From: Aphrocallistes beatrix | Taxonomy: Eukaryota; Porifera; Hexactinellida; Sceptrulophora; Aphrocallistidae | Assembly: GCA_963281255.1 (NCBI GenBank) | Contig: OY725495.1 | Coordinates: 186,001 to 250,000, forward strand | Length of the DNA: 64,000 nt | Direction: 5' to 3' | In this document: positions 11,758-23,423 of the stretch, in pieces | Layout: every line of letters starts with the position of its first letter | Numbering within the stretch: position 1 is the stretch's first letter | The notes under the pieces: model-generated | Databases searched by the model: none | What the model saw: only the letters and a program-made list of their open reading frames with translations | What the model was told of the DNA's origin: nothing | Position numbers and translations under genes: made by a program

Positions 11758-14700
11758 TCAGACAGTTGTAGACGTAGGATCTTCTGATTTTGAGGTGACA
11801 TAGAGTTTCCCAGATTTCCAGGGATCTGAGAGAATTAAAGGTTGGTCTGCCTCATTCAAAAGACGCGCTTTCTTCCCGACCGAACATAATAGTGAGAAAT
11901 TGTCCAACTGATCGCGTGTCAACTCTAGATTCGAATGTCCGGATTTCACGGATGCACTGTGTAGCTGCTGCACGACCAGGTGGACTATCTCCCTGGCCGT
12001 GGTGAGGTGTGTGCAGGAGATCTTCACGCTTGTACCCTTAGCCAATCCTGTCTCGTACAAGGGATACACTCTGATTATCCCAGTCTGCGAATCGGGGTTA
12101 GGATATCTCTTCTCAGTCACAACTTGTGCTATGCTCTTATCCTGTGGTTTGACTTGCTCGGCTTGTTTGATTTGCTGATTGAGAGCAGTAAAACTAACTC
12201 CACATGTTATATCCTTGTCCCTCGCGGAATTTAACGCCCTGGCAATCCAGTTAGTTTCAGTGTGTATCTCTCTTAGTACCTCAGTCATTACTGCGTGCTG
12301 ATGTGACAAATTCTTCGCTTCTGACAGTTCTTCATTAGTAAACGCCTCCTTACTCTTTTGCCCGATTATAAGCCCTAAGATATCCAAGAGACAAGAGATA
12401 GTAGTGAACTTAGAATAGTAACCAGGGTTGAAAAAGGAGAGTTGAGCTTGTTTGAATGCAGGGAGAGGAATCGCGGTTATTCTCGCGTTAGAAGCGAACT
12501 GATCGTGTGAACCTGGTGGTGTAACCACATCTTGAGGAGAAGGGAGTACGAAAAGGATTGAAATATCGTCATTCAACTCGATAACTTCTTTGGTGTAAAG
12601 CCGGTAATCCAGCGATTGCTCCTGTGAGAGATCCATGTTGGTGCGTAAGTATTGCCAAGCGTGTCGTATCGAGTTTTGTAACTTAGAGCCTGTGCCGTTG
12701 ATATCCGGGACTTGTTTGCGTTTTCCGGCTTTCGAGGATTTGAGAGTATCGATACTCTGAATCCAGATCCACTCTTCCTTGGAGATGTTCGAATTATCGC
12801 GGATTCTAACACTTGGGAATAGAATGACATCCTCCAGTTCGCTGAGGATGGAAAGATGATTGATGTCAGACCTGAGTTTAAAGAGCGAGAGATACAATCC
12901 AGGACGAGGTTTAATTCTACTTTTCTGATGGAATTCTAAAATTTCAGGACAGATATTCATAAAGGAGAATATGCTATGATAGTCTTTGCTTTCCTTACGG
13001 AATTTAGTCGTAACTAATTGGTTGTTAGAAGCAGTTGGGATGTACGACCATTTCAGACCCCCTGTAGCCTGATACGACCGTACATCCGAAATTCTACTAA
13101 CTAAGCAGTATATGGTAGCACCGTCAGACTGCTCTATGGGAGTGTAATGGAGTGAGCCGATGTTCTTAAGGCATAAACTATCTTGGATGTCGAATATAAC
13201 TTTCAGCAGTTTTCGTCTTAAAGCTACGGAATTCGAATCTCCAAGGCCTGCTATGTCATACACTACATCTTTGAGCTTATCCCATTGTGAAATGACCAAT
13301 GATAACCACTGAATGACGTGATTATCTGTTAGAAGAGAATTGGATATACTCTGCTCTAACTGTATTATGGGCACACAGCCTTCTGGCGTTAATAGGATCT
13401 GGTAGTGATCTTTTTTAGAAGTATGCACGTTATCAGTGTACAGCAAAATTCCGAGATAAAACGAGGCATGGACTTGTCGAGTGAATTTCAAAGGAGCTTT
13501 AAAAAAACGAGAGATAGCAGATCCTTTTTCCTTCAACTTATTAACCATCTTTTGGTGGTCTGTCTCCCTATCGCTATTAGTGATTCGAAAACAGTAGTTT
13601 CTACAGGTCTCTATGATGTTACTCGTCTGTATTTCTAAGTTATCGAGGCCAGTTGGGGAGTTAGGGCTAGTCTTCAATTTGTTCCCAGACCAATCTCTCC
13701 AATTCGAGGGTGCGGCTGACGGAGGCTTAGAGAGGGTAGGTTCGGACCATCCCTTAACGTTAGCTGCAGAGACACGAACGAAATATCTCACACCTGGACA
13801 CAAATCTTCGATTGTATATTTCATTTCGGGCTTCTGTTCATTAAAACAGGATATCAAGTGCTCCCCTTCGAACCCAAATTGCGACTCTCTTCGCTCCCAC
13901 TGCACCAAATACCGCGTTATAACCGCTCCGTTAGATTGAGCGGGAGGACTCCATTTGATTTGCAGCGACGAATTAGAACGAACTGATAGCAACACTTCAG
14001 TGGGAGAAGACGGACAGCCAATCGTTTGAATGGCAAAATTAACCACGCGGTAAAAGCGCAGTTTATTTTCATTGAAGGTGATCTTCCGTTCTAGGTCTCT
14101 CGGACCTTGCCCTTCAACTGAAGCTATTGAATCAGAAAGATTGATAAGGTCACGCTCAATCGCGATTATTATATCTTGAAATTTCGCGATTCTTAAGAGA
14201 GGATCACGTGTGTAGCGTGGGCTCTCTCTAAAACCGAATTTCGCGAGCAGATAAATTAAAGAATCGTGATTAGTTAGCATAGCAATGTCGAGGAGTGTTA
14301 AGTCATCTTGCTGAATATTTTCAGAGTAAAGTGATCGGGAAACATTTGAACTTTCCAGGATTTGTTTAACGCGATTAAAATTTCCTTGACAGACAGAAAT
14401 CCAGAGTTTGTTCAAGATACTTCCCTGTTTGCGACCTAAAAGGTTGGCAAACCCAACTCGACTACCATTAGAGTCATCATCAGATATGAACGAAATAGAA
14501 CTCAGAGGGACAGAGTCATTGATGTTCATCTGAGAGCCTTTACGAGACCTAGGAGGTGTGGGGGCTGTTCCGAGGACCTTATCCTTGAGATATTCAAAAC
14601 TCATTGATTTCTTGACTCGACGACCTTTTCCCTCGTGTCTATATGATAATTCTTCTGACACACAAGTCCGGATATCAACTGCTGATAAGTTAGGGGGATG

Positions 14701-15418
14701 GGACAATTTTTCGCGACTGCTATTTCGCCTCCAAAATACATTCTTCTCATCTTTTCCGCCTCGCCTAAAGCATAAGATTCGATTAAAGTTATATAACATA
14801 ACACGCAATTTGTCGAAATTATAGTTACCTTAGTTTTCCTTTGTTTTTTCCCCTACAATCTCGCTCTGTGTCAGAAAAATAATCTCTTATGTCGTTAGAA
14901 GACCTACGTTTCTTCCCAAAGCGAGTAAAGAATTTCGTGAGGCTAGCATTGGTGGAGTACGGATTGCTTTGTGTTTCGTAAAGAGCTGAAGATTGAGCTG
15001 TACTATCATATAAATCAGTGATGTCATTCCGAAACGCGGCATGATTACGAGTAGTAGTATTTAGCCCATTCTGCATTGCTGCAGAGAAAATAGAGTCTTC
15101 AGTTTGAGATATTGTGGAATAATCTTCCCCATTTGCGTTTAGAGAATTTTGTATAACGAATTCCTCTTCTCTTCTCCGAGAGCTAGAAGCTGAATTAGTT
15201 CTCATAGAGGTTGAATTTCGTTCAGAGAAGCTAGCGGAATACTCTCTATACATCTCAGAATGTAAATCACTCGGTACTTTGAACTTCTCCGATTTAGATT
15301 CGATATTTGCATTCAAATTAGCATCAATAAGATTCGCAGAATTGGCAACACGACGCGTATCAGTAAATGGAATGCAAAATACAGGATGGTGACAACTATT
15401 CCCAACTGAACTCGCCAT
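11758..15418 (-). CDS. ANKFN1: ANKFN1 / wide awake homologue (ankyrin, fibronectin III, RA-like)
   Basis: Two exons, 15418-14829 and 14764-11758, joined over a 64 bp GT-AG intron (AAG|GTAACT to CTTTAG, phase 2), give 1198 residues. The joined frame is preserved exactly and removes a spurious TTG start at 14808. The first roughly 190 residues are Ser/Asn-rich and low complexity. Ankyrin-like helices follow (about 313-377, with LTLLDIAMLTNHDSLIYLL), then a fibronectin III domain (about 445-552; PSSPTEVLLSVRS, GWSEPTLS, WRDW), a long family-specific region, and a C-terminal Ras-association-like fold (about 1087-1182). In flies wide awake (wake) is a clock-output protein that acts on receptor placement at the membrane; vertebrate ANKFN1 is linked to vestibular and planar-polarity traits. 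What it does in a simple animal is unknown. Confidence 0.85.
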
Positions 15419-15510
15419 TTGAATTAACCTGTGAGATTGGAAATTATCAATGAACTAACAATATAAAGTGTAAATAAACACAGGTTTAATGGCATGATAA
15501 CAGTCAAGAT

Positions 15511-15717
15511 ATGAAGGTGTTCTTAATTCGCGAAATGAATACACAAGACATAGCACTTGTTATACAAGATAATTGGAAACCAATGGAGTTGGTCAATCCA
15601 GCTGTTCTCGAGAACAATGTGTGCCAGGAAATCTTGAAAACTAAGGTGTTAGAAACAAGACAATTTGAAGTTCATTATTATCAAAATGTGTTAATATGTT
15701 ATCCAATTAAGCCTTAA
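15511..15717 (+). CDS. Small ORF of 68 codons, uncertain
   Basis: ATG-initiated ORF with fairly even amino-acid composition (it contains DIALVIQDNW and LENNVCQEI) and without the low complexity seen in chance AT-rich ORFs. I recognise no family, signal peptide or membrane segment. It sits alone in the divergent spacer. It may be a small gene, one exon, or chance. Confidence 0.2.
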   Translation: MKVFLIREMNTQDIALVIQDNWKPMELVNPAVLENNVCQEILKTKVLETRQFEVHYYQNVLICYPIKP

Positions 15718-16357
15718 ATGATAATGAATTTGATACCTACACTTTTTCAAAAAAATTAAGGTAGAATTAAGATAAACGAATTTAAGAAGGGAAAATGTTA
15801 GTGATTCTTGTTAATTTGCATAAGAATACAGTCTTAACCATCAATTCTAATAATTCAATTCATTTCTTCAAATTTAGCGGGTACATATGTACTTGACATG
15901 TTAAACAAACTGTCTCTTAATTAGCCAAGATCTTTCTTTTCATTAATGACGGATCAATTACAAACAAAGTCGCCGGTAATTAATCCAGTAACTGATATGG
16001 TATAGACATGTGGTGAGAAGCCCTGATATCTTCCACATGCTAATCTAAATGTGGAAGCCCAAATGGTGGTGGGAAAAGTGTCAACTTAGGTCAATCCTAT
16101 TATACAACATTATCCTCATCATGCTAGCAGATTGACAGGTAATTCTGTTACACAATGCACTGTCATTGAGTGACCTCCATAAAACGCTGATCATAGTAAG
16201 CAGGCCTTGAAGCCGGATTTGAAGTGGGTTATTGAAATTCAAATTAGAGCAGCTGTGAGATGCAATTCTCCAGTAAGTGGAGATTGAAATAACAATAGCT
16301 CGAACCATATAATCCGAAAGATAAAGAATGGCTAGATTTAGTATGTGGTCTGGGAAG

Positions 16358-16366
16358 TATAAATAG
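16358..16366 (+). promoter_or_regulatory. TATA box for secreted MBL-like gene
   Basis: TATAAATAG stands in moderately GC-rich surroundings 54 bp before the ATG at 16420, a good match to the metazoan TATA consensus, which places the expected start of transcription near 16388. Confidence 0.6.
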
Positions 16367-16419
16367 AACCGACTAGAGATAAGAAAAACACAATTCGATT
16401 CCAAACACAGAAACTCGAA

Positions 16420-17655
16420 ATGATCCAATTCCATACAATATTAATCGCTCTTCTCTTCGCTAATTCAATATTCGCAGCAGTTTTACCAGATCCAGATGAG
16501 ACATTTCACTTCAGTGCAGACCCTGAGACACACGTCACAAAAGTCAGCAAATGGGATATTGAAAGTGGGATGGTCACAATGCCAACGGCCTCTGGAAAAC
16601 TACAAATCTATTCCCTACCATTAGGCGAAGGTGACGCTACAATCGTGCAATGTCCAAGTGGGGAGGTTATCGTCATCAACATGGGGCAATCAACTAAAGT
16701 GGTCGAAGGATGGAATGTAGGCATGGTGAAGGCATACATGCGATATACAGCAGACAGAGTGACAACGATCGTAGTCGCTCATCCCGGGAAAGCCCATTAT
16801 AACTTCATCTCTGATGTCTTCACTGTAAGTCTCCGATGGCCATAATAGTAATGCACACATATAAGTTCCATATATGAAACAATGTTATTTCTATAGGGAA
16901 ACAGCTCTACAGGTCTTCAACGCATCATCCTAGCAGGCAAACAGGGAGACTACACAGACACCACATTCTTGAGCTGGCTAAACCGCCGTTCAGACATTGT
17001 AGAGTATGTGAACGACCAGAAGCCATGCATAACCGACTGTTACTCCCAGCCCCCCGTCTGCAACAACGGTAAAGACGGAGTTAAGTTCCAATACATGGGT
17101 GCAAACCTCGGAAACGACAAGAAAGGAAGAAGTATCACCACCTCCATACAGGCGAAAAACTTCAAAATGCTCCTACCAGGTGATTTCGAAGGAACCGACA
17201 TCGAGTGCTTGCTAGTCAACGAATGGACAGTAGCTGGGTGGAACACGACACATACTCATATTAAACTACAGAGACATGGAGACTTCAACGATTCAAACTC
17301 ACAAAAATTTCTCACTGCGGTCGGACCTAACGTTGCTTTCGTCACCAACGCATACCCATCCAATCCTACCTACCACCCAGCATGCGGTGTTATCACTAGG
17401 TGAGTTACAAGTTTAAATTATTAGTTTATTTAACAATCGAAATGAAACTTCTGATATTTTAACATTCTTATTCAAAATAGACTACTCCTAGCCAGAAGCA
17501 TTCAGAAAGCACGTGATTCAATAATGTTCGCGTGTGGAGATGCCGCTACACAGACCACGAAGCAATACAACAGTTGGCCCTACCAAATCTACACCACAGC
17601 TCCCGTACAAGGGACATACAACATATTAAGTTTCCAAGCCTCCCCCGACTACTAA
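16420..17655 (+). CDS. Secreted metallo-beta-lactamase-fold protein (ComEC-like), metal site degenerate
   Basis: Three exons (16420-16824, 16897-17399, 17481-17655) with introns of 72 and 81 bp, all GT-AG and in frame, give 360 residues. A clear signal peptide (about 19 residues, ending IFAA) predicts secretion. The body resembles the ComEC/Rec2 beta-lactamase-like domain: a YSLPLGEGDATIVQCPSGE block corresponds to the family's VGQGD...PxG strand pair, and a later LLPGDFEG to its TGD-E motif. The metal-binding HxHxDH motif is altered: the matching site reads AHPGKAHYNF, keeping two His but losing the Asp, and the DxG strand reads INMG. Cysteines CITDC and PVCNNG could form disulfides. The fold is likely; hydrolase activity is doubtful. 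Function and substrate are unknown. Confidence 0.7.
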
Positions 17656-18030
17656 CTGCACCTCCTAACATATATCTATCTATCTCTCTGAAAGATGTCT
17701 TCTTACGGAAGGTTTAGCAGAGTCATGAATGTACAGATGTTTTCAGCTAATTTTGCAATGATTTCTGTATATAATGTATCAAATTGATAAAAAGAACAAT
17801 CAATGTATAATTCAAAGGATAAACAAACGCAATATTTGTAAGAAATGTGACTGAACTGCAACTCTAGATTTGGATATCAAATGCAAACTAAATGCAGTAA
17901 TTCTAATGACGGAGATTGAGCTAATTAGTGTAATATAATCCAATCACGAGTTCTTATGAAATAGGATTAAGTCTCCATCTGACTGATTAAATAGAAATTC
18001 CAATAATATTTCTTAAAATAAATTAATCCA
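17656..18030. other. Intergenic, nothing recognised
   Basis: AT-rich spacer holding the 3' UTR of the secreted protein gene and the promoter of the first ammonium transporter. No clear TATA box, RNA or repeat. Confidence 0.5.
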
Positions 18031-19710
18031 ATGGCTGGTTGTCCCGCAGACGGTGTATATGACGTGGCTTGCCAGGATTTGCATCAGGACTATCGCTACA
18101 CAGAAGCCGGGGCCGCCTGGACGCTGCTGAGCGCTATGATCATGTTCTTCATGCGAGCAGGATTCCTAATGATAGAGCTGTCATTCGCTGAAGAAGTACC
18201 CGAGAAAAGGAACATTGTACTCTTCAAATACCTCGACGTGGTAGCCTCTGCAATAGCATTCTGGTTATTCGGGTTTCAGCTGTCCCATGTATTCGAAGAC
18301 GACTCCGTTTACTATAATACAGTACTACCCATCATATCCATTAACTGTAAAAAAGTCCTGCCCTACATTGTCTGGTTCTTCAAGTTCGGTTTCGCTAGTA
18401 ACACAGCAACGTTAATGGGAGGATTGTTAATAAAGTCCAAATACAGATTGAGATTGATGTCAGGATTTTTGAGCTCCTTTTTCGTCAGTGGACTAATCCA
18501 TACAACCATCGCACGCTACATATGGGGTGGTGGAAAGGATGATTTTCTCTCACCATATAGATTCTGTAACGAGAATATTACCCAGAATGGATCAAACTAC
18601 TTCGGCAATCTATATGTGTTAGATTTCGCAGGTGGAGGTACAGTCCATTTAGTTGGAGGCACGGCTTCGCTTGTGCTTACATTATTTGTGTCATTACAAT
18701 TGTTCATGGACAAGCGAGCTCGAGGTAATAATAGAGTTAGGCCAGCCGAAGTGGAAGATGAAGAACACAATCCCAATAGGCCAAATAATTTCATTGAATA
18801 CATGTACCCAAAAAACGGAGGACAAGACACGATAGAAAACGCAGCACTCGGGGTGTTTATCCTATGGTTCGGATGGTTCGCGTTCAATTGCGGGACAACC
18901 GAGAGTTTGCAAGGTCCAAGCAAAAGCTTGGAGACCTACAGCAACGTGGCGGGAAGGATCGCAGTGAATATGATAACGTGTGCTGCTGGTGGAGGCTTGA
19001 CTGCTACGATCATTGCTGGCTTCGTCCAATTCTTAACAGATGCAAGAGCTATCAACTGTAACGAAATCGCGAATGGGATCCTCACGTCATTAGTCGCAAT
19101 TACGAGTAACTGTCCTTATGTGGATAACGTTAGCGCGTTTTTCATTGGCGCGATCGCAGTTTTCCTCTACCACATAGGCGTGTATACCGAATACAAACTG
19201 AATATTTTCGATACGGCACGAATTATTCCGGTGCATTTATTCGGTGGGATGTGGAGTCTGATATCAACAGGTCTATTCATTGCGTCTGTTCCGAAAGAGT
19301 ACGTGAAAGAGACTTACGAAGGAGTGTGCTACTGCAAGCTTCGAATACCGATTCTCAGCTATTTCGAGAGGCTCGGGGCCCAATTACTTGGAGTCGTATT
19401 CATGATGAGCCTAGCATTCGTAATGGCATTCATTATATATCTAATAATGTACATAATTCGGCTTGAGTACATTATTAGAAAGATACCGGTCATTGGACAA
19501 AGGATAGTGGAAAAATTAAATTTGGGGAAAGGAGGATTGCTTTTTGTAGGGGAAAACCCTGTTGATGCGATGTTCCCACCGGATGATTTCGAGTATGGAA
19601 GTTTGGGAAATAGGAACGCACATCGAATGGTGGAGGAACCTCCTAAACCAGCTACAAATACGGAACCTTTGTTGCCAGAGAGAAAGGCCAGCATAAAGCC
19701 GAATACTTGA
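18031..19710 (+). CDS. AMT: Amt-type ammonium transporter, copy 1
   Basis: Intronless, 559 residues, with about eleven hydrophobic segments. Amt/MEP/Rh channels pass ammonium or ammonia across membranes. The Amt (not Rh) type is shown by DFAGGGTVHLVGG, which holds the first pore histidine and the conserved Asp, by GWFAFNCGTTESL, and by a second pore histidine in IIPVHLFGGMW. The usual AGFALLEAG signature reads AGFLMIELSF and the AATATI segment reads SNTATLMGG, so the protein is diverged. A charged loop (about 225-260, DKRARGNNRVR) and a soluble tail follow the family plan. In a filter-feeding animal it could release or scavenge ammonium, or serve symbionts; this is inference. A close paralogue lies 312 bp downstream. 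Confidence 0.9.
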   Translation: MAGCPADGVYDVACQDLHQDYRYTEAGAAWTLLSAMIMFFMRAGFLMIELSFAEEVPEKRNIVLFKYLDVVASAIAFWLFGFQLSHVFEDDSVYYNTVLPIISINCKKVLPYIVWFFKFGFASNTATLMGGLLIKSKYRLRLMSGFLSSFFVSGLIHTTIARYIWGGGKDDFLSPYRFCNENITQNGSNYFGNLYVLDFAGGGTVHLVGGTASLVLTLFVSLQLFMDKRARGNNRVRPAEVEDEEHNPNRPNNFIEYMYPKNGGQDTIENAALGVFILWFGWFAFNCGTTESLQGPSKSLETYSNVAGRIAVNMITCAAGGGLTATIIAGFVQFLTDARAINCNEIANGILTSLVAITSNCPYVDNVSAFFIGAIAVFLYHIGVYTEYKLNIFDTARIIPVHLFGGMWSLISTGLFIASVPKEYVKETYEGVCYCKLRIPILSYFERLGAQLLGVVFMMSLAFVMAFIIYLIMYIIRLEYIIRKIPVIGQRIVEKLNLGKGGLLFVGENPVDAMFPPDDFEYGSLGNRNAHRMVEEPPKPATNTEPLLPERKASIKPNT

Positions 19711-20022
19711 ACGATGGATATTAATGCTATGCTCGTAAATGTTGCTCAAGTATCAAAATTTGTTCTAAAATGTTATTTGTAAAAAGTGTAAAGTATATTT
19801 TGACTTTAATAATTCATGACAAAAAGAGTTGCAGCATTTTTGAGATTGTGTACTTGTGGATGTATAGTCAAAAATGGTGCAACTCATTGTGCCATGGGTT
19901 AATTAATAATTCAGACAAAGTGTAGATATATCTAGTTACAAGAGGGCCTAATCTACAGAAAGTAATGTTCGAGTGATGTATTTAATAGGTTTTACAGGCA
20001 ACATGGTTCAATATTTCTCATA
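19711..20022. other. Spacer between the two Amt genes
   Basis: 312 bp, AT-rich, long enough for a 3' UTR and separate promoter, so the two genes are probably transcribed independently. Nothing else recognised. Confidence 0.5.
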
Positions 20023-21660
20023 ATGGCTGAGTTTACTTGTTTAGAGAACGGGTCGTACCCCCTTGAATGCCAGGAACCTCACCCATTCTATCGATATAGT
20101 GAAGCGTCGGCCGCGTATACTCTGATCTGTGCAATGGTGATATTTTTCATGAGGGCAGGTTTTATGATGATTGAACTTTCATTCGCAGATGGCATTCCTG
20201 AGAGAAGGAATATCGTCCTGATTAAATATCTCGATGTAGCAGCAAGCGCAGTAGCATTCTGGTTTTTCGGATTTGAAATATCGAATATCAATGGTGATGG
20301 TTCCGTGTTTCAAAATACGGTGATTCGTATCGACCCTATTTCATGTAACGCTGCGTTGCCTTACATCGTATGGTTCTTCAAATTCGGTTTCGCGAGCAAC
20401 ACGGCTACGCTAATGGGGGGACTGCTTATAAAGTGCAAATATAAGCTGAGAATATTCTCTGCGTTCATGAATGCATTCATCGTGGCAGGTATTATACACC
20501 CAGTCATTGCTAGGTTCATTTGGGGAGGGAGCCCGAGTGATTTTCTATCACCTTACAGATTTTGTGATAAAAAAGTCGATGCCAATGCTCCACTCTTGGA
20601 CAGAATATACCTGTTGGATTTCGCGGGTGGTGGTGCAGTGCATTTAGTAGGAGGGATGGCATCCTTGGCTTTGACCTTACTAGTATCTTTCCAGCTCTGG
20701 TGGGATAAGAAAAAAAAGAAAGAGGAAACCAAAGAAGAAGCTCCCAAGAAGAATAAAGTGGTCGCGCACATCAAAGGTTTCTTCCAGTACATGTATCCAC
20801 GGAGCGGGGGTGATGACGTCATCGAATACGCTGCCCTTGGGGTGTTCATCCTCTGGTTCGGCTGGTTCGCATTCAACTGCGGAACCACCGAGAGTCTCGA
20901 GGGACCATTCCAGAATTATCCCGTCTACAGTCGCGTTGCAGGCAGGATAGCAGTCAACATGATCACATGTGCAGCAGGGGGGTGTCTAACCGCGACTCTT
21001 ATCGCATCCGTAATCCAAACAGTAACTAAAGGCAAAGCCATTAACTGCAATGAAATAGCGAATGGCATTCTTACGGCATTGGTCGCAATCACAAGCAACT
21101 GTCCTTATGTTGATAACATCAGTGCGTTTTTCATAGGGATTATCGCAGTATTTCTCTACCACATTGGGGTATACCTCGAGTATGCAGCCGGAATTTGGGA
21201 CACAGGTCGCGTGATTCCTGTACATGCAGTAGGGGGGATGTGGAGTTTGCTCGCTAGTGCATTATTCGTGCTTCATGACATTCCGTATGAATACGTTAGG
21301 GAAACTTATGAGGGAATTTGTTACTGCAAACTCCGACTACCGTTTCTGCAGTACTATGAGAGACTAGGAGCACAAATCTTGGGAATAGTGTTCATTTCCA
21401 TATTCTCATTCGTGTTGGCATTCGTTTTCTACTTAATTTTCTTTGTAATTAGGCTGGATTTTCTCTTTAAAATCGGAAAAACGAGTATGGGTGAGGCAAT
21501 AACAAAAGCATTCAAGCTTGGACCGGGCGGAATTTTGCTGATAAGTCAAGATGAGACTGAAGTCGATCAGAAGGGAGAGGGGTTAGAATTTGAATATCGC
21601 GGAGACTCTAGAAGTACATTAGGGGGAATAGACCAGAATGCTAAACTTGAGGTTACCTAG
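20023..21660 (+). CDS. AMT: Amt-type ammonium transporter, copy 2
   Basis: Intronless tandem paralogue of the preceding gene, 545 residues, with the same diagnostic blocks: AGFMMIELSFADGIPERRN, DFAGGGAVHLVGGMAS, GWFAFNCGTTESLEG and VIPVHAVGGMW, so both pore histidines are kept. It differs most in the extracellular loop after the first hydrophobic segments, in a Lys/Glu-rich cytoplasmic loop (KKKKKEETKEEAPKK) and in the C-terminal tail, where Amt trimers are commonly regulated. The shared CNEIANGILT and TSNCPYVDN stretches show a duplication old enough for clear divergence. Confidence 0.9.
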   Translation: MAEFTCLENGSYPLECQEPHPFYRYSEASAAYTLICAMVIFFMRAGFMMIELSFADGIPERRNIVLIKYLDVAASAVAFWFFGFEISNINGDGSVFQNTVIRIDPISCNAALPYIVWFFKFGFASNTATLMGGLLIKCKYKLRIFSAFMNAFIVAGIIHPVIARFIWGGSPSDFLSPYRFCDKKVDANAPLLDRIYLLDFAGGGAVHLVGGMASLALTLLVSFQLWWDKKKKKEETKEEAPKKNKVVAHIKGFFQYMYPRSGGDDVIEYAALGVFILWFGWFAFNCGTTESLEGPFQNYPVYSRVAGRIAVNMITCAAGGCLTATLIASVIQTVTKGKAINCNEIANGILTALVAITSNCPYVDNISAFFIGIIAVFLYHIGVYLEYAAGIWDTGRVIPVHAVGGMWSLLASALFVLHDIPYEYVRETYEGICYCKLRLPFLQYYERLGAQILGIVFISIFSFVLAFVFYLIFFVIRLDFLFKIGKTSMGEAITKAFKLGPGGILLISQDETEVDQKGEGLEFEYRGDSRSTLGGIDQNAKLEVT

Positions 21661-22419
21661 TCATTAGTGTTGTTGTGTGTTTGTGCTCAATATACTTTCC
21701 TTTACCATATTTCTAATGGACTTAGTTAAGTAAATTTGAATTTCATGTCTTTCTACTTTAGTGATTAGTTTGTGTTTGGCTCAATTAAATTTACTCTCAT
21801 TATGTAATTAAGATTAAACGGTGACCTATTACACATCAAGAAGGGAGTTTAATTCAACACGTCTACCTGAAAAACTGAACCTTCATTTACGTAAATTAGG
21901 CTAGCTAACTTATCTATAAGAAGTCTATAATGAAATTAATACCATTGTATGCACATAAGGGAATAATCCTGAAAGATTTACAACTCAGCGTAACTAATTA
22001 ATTGGGATTGTGCTAAGGAATTATTCCATCCAAATTCATGAAGATGTGACTGAGGTGTTTGTATGTATATGTATATATTTCACGCATTAGATCAAGATAA
22101 TATATATTGAAAGTGAAACGACATTAATGATACAGTAATATTATTTAATCATATATCAATTTTACACAGTGCACTGGATTGTTCGGTTAGATTATTGTAA
22201 ATTACAAGATGTTATCATCATCATATAATTGCATTTCGAGGGACTAGCATTATTGAATCCCTCAGGCTAAATCATGGCATAAGTAGCTAGAATCCTGGAA
22301 ACATGTTTATGTATAAACTTCTAAAAGATCCCCGAACAAAATATCCTAGTTAAATTAACTATATAGCATATAGAATACCATATAAAATATATTATATTAG
22401 TTGGTTTATTTCTAAAGAG
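21661..22419. other. Intergenic, nothing recognised
   Basis: 759 bp of AT-rich DNA after the second Amt gene. No ORF, tRNA or clear repeat seen. Confidence 0.5.
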
Positions 22420-23194
22420 ATGGCAGGAGAATGGCACAAAGTTATCGTTGTAGGGAGTCAATCGGTCGGAAAGTCATCTTTTATTCTTAGAAAGCAAATG
22501 AACGTATTCGAAGATACTCTTACAACGAAAACAATCCGTCAAGTGTTTGTGGAAACGACGCATTACTTTGAAAATGAGAGATTCGACCTGAGACTCTTCG
22601 AATGTATGAACAGTGGAGAATCATCAAATTTCTATTTGTGAGTAGAGATGGTATTTTGTATTTAAACAAACAATTCGTCGTATTTTGCATGAAATGATTT
22701 GATATATAGGAGCTATTTGAAATCATAAAAAATTATACTAAATCAACCATCGAATTAATTGTGAATATTTTACCCACATTCAATTATTGAATTTAGAAGT
22801 ATCTGTTTCACTTAGAGACGCAGAAGCAGCCATAGTCGTCTGCTCTCGCCTTGAACCCGAGACTTGCAGGGGAATTCGTAATTGGATCGATCAAATCAAT
22901 TCACACTGTTCGAAAGATCGCAAAATACCAATTATAATCTGTGTGAACAAAACAGACACAAGCTATCAAGATGTGGATTTTTCTCGAATTGAAAAGCAGG
23001 TGACTATAATGCCGTCAGTTGTAGGTTGTGTAGAAACAAGTGCGAAAAATGGTTTGGGAATCGAAGAAGTTTTTGACATGTTAGTGCTGGCGATTAAAAA
23101 AAGAGGACCACTTAGGAAGAGAAAATATTCAGAGATTGATCCCAACTCCATAGAATCAACTCCATGGTTTTGCTGTTGTTTCCTGTTTCCTTAA
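22420..23194 (+). CDS. Atypical Ras/Rab-like small GTPase lacking the DxxG switch motif
   Basis: Two exons, 22420-22637 and 22816-23194, with a 178 bp intron (GTGAGT to TTCACTTAG, phase 2), encode 198 residues. This acceptor was chosen because it restores FYLDAEAAIVVC, which aligns with the YYRxAxxxxxVYD strand of Rab proteins. The P-loop GSQSVGKSS, the G4 NKTD and the G5 ETSAK are intact. The G3 motif, WDTAGQE in Rabs, reads FECMNSGES, so the Mg-contacting Asp and the catalytic Gln are both gone. The C-terminus WFCCCFLFP offers a cysteine cluster for lipid attachment but no classical CaaX or CxC ending. It may bind nucleotide with little hydrolysis. I cannot assign a subfamily. Confidence 0.75.
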
Positions 23195-23423
23195 TTTTAA
23201 CCTGTACTTACTAAACCTTATATATTCCTTTAATTGTATGTAAACAGTACATTATTGTAAATAAATAATAACATGAGTTACCTTGAAAGATCTTTCGTTG
23301 GTAGATAGCGACTTTTCGGATGTGTTCTAAATCAGTCACTATTGAAAGTCTAATTGAATATTCAATAAAAAATTAAAATTGTGCATACCCTGGTAAATTA
23401 ATCATATTAGAATCAATAGTTAT

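Larger units (their letters stand above)
15419..16419. other. Divergent intergenic region
   Basis: Upstream of both the minus-strand ANKFN1 gene and the plus-strand secreted protein gene, so it should contain both promoters. A TATA box is visible only for the latter. One short ORF is listed separately. Confidence 0.5.

Noticed and set aside
13405-13939. Overlapping plus-strand ORFs within ANKFN1
   Set aside because: They lie opposite the conserved fibronectin III and linker coding sequence and match nothing.
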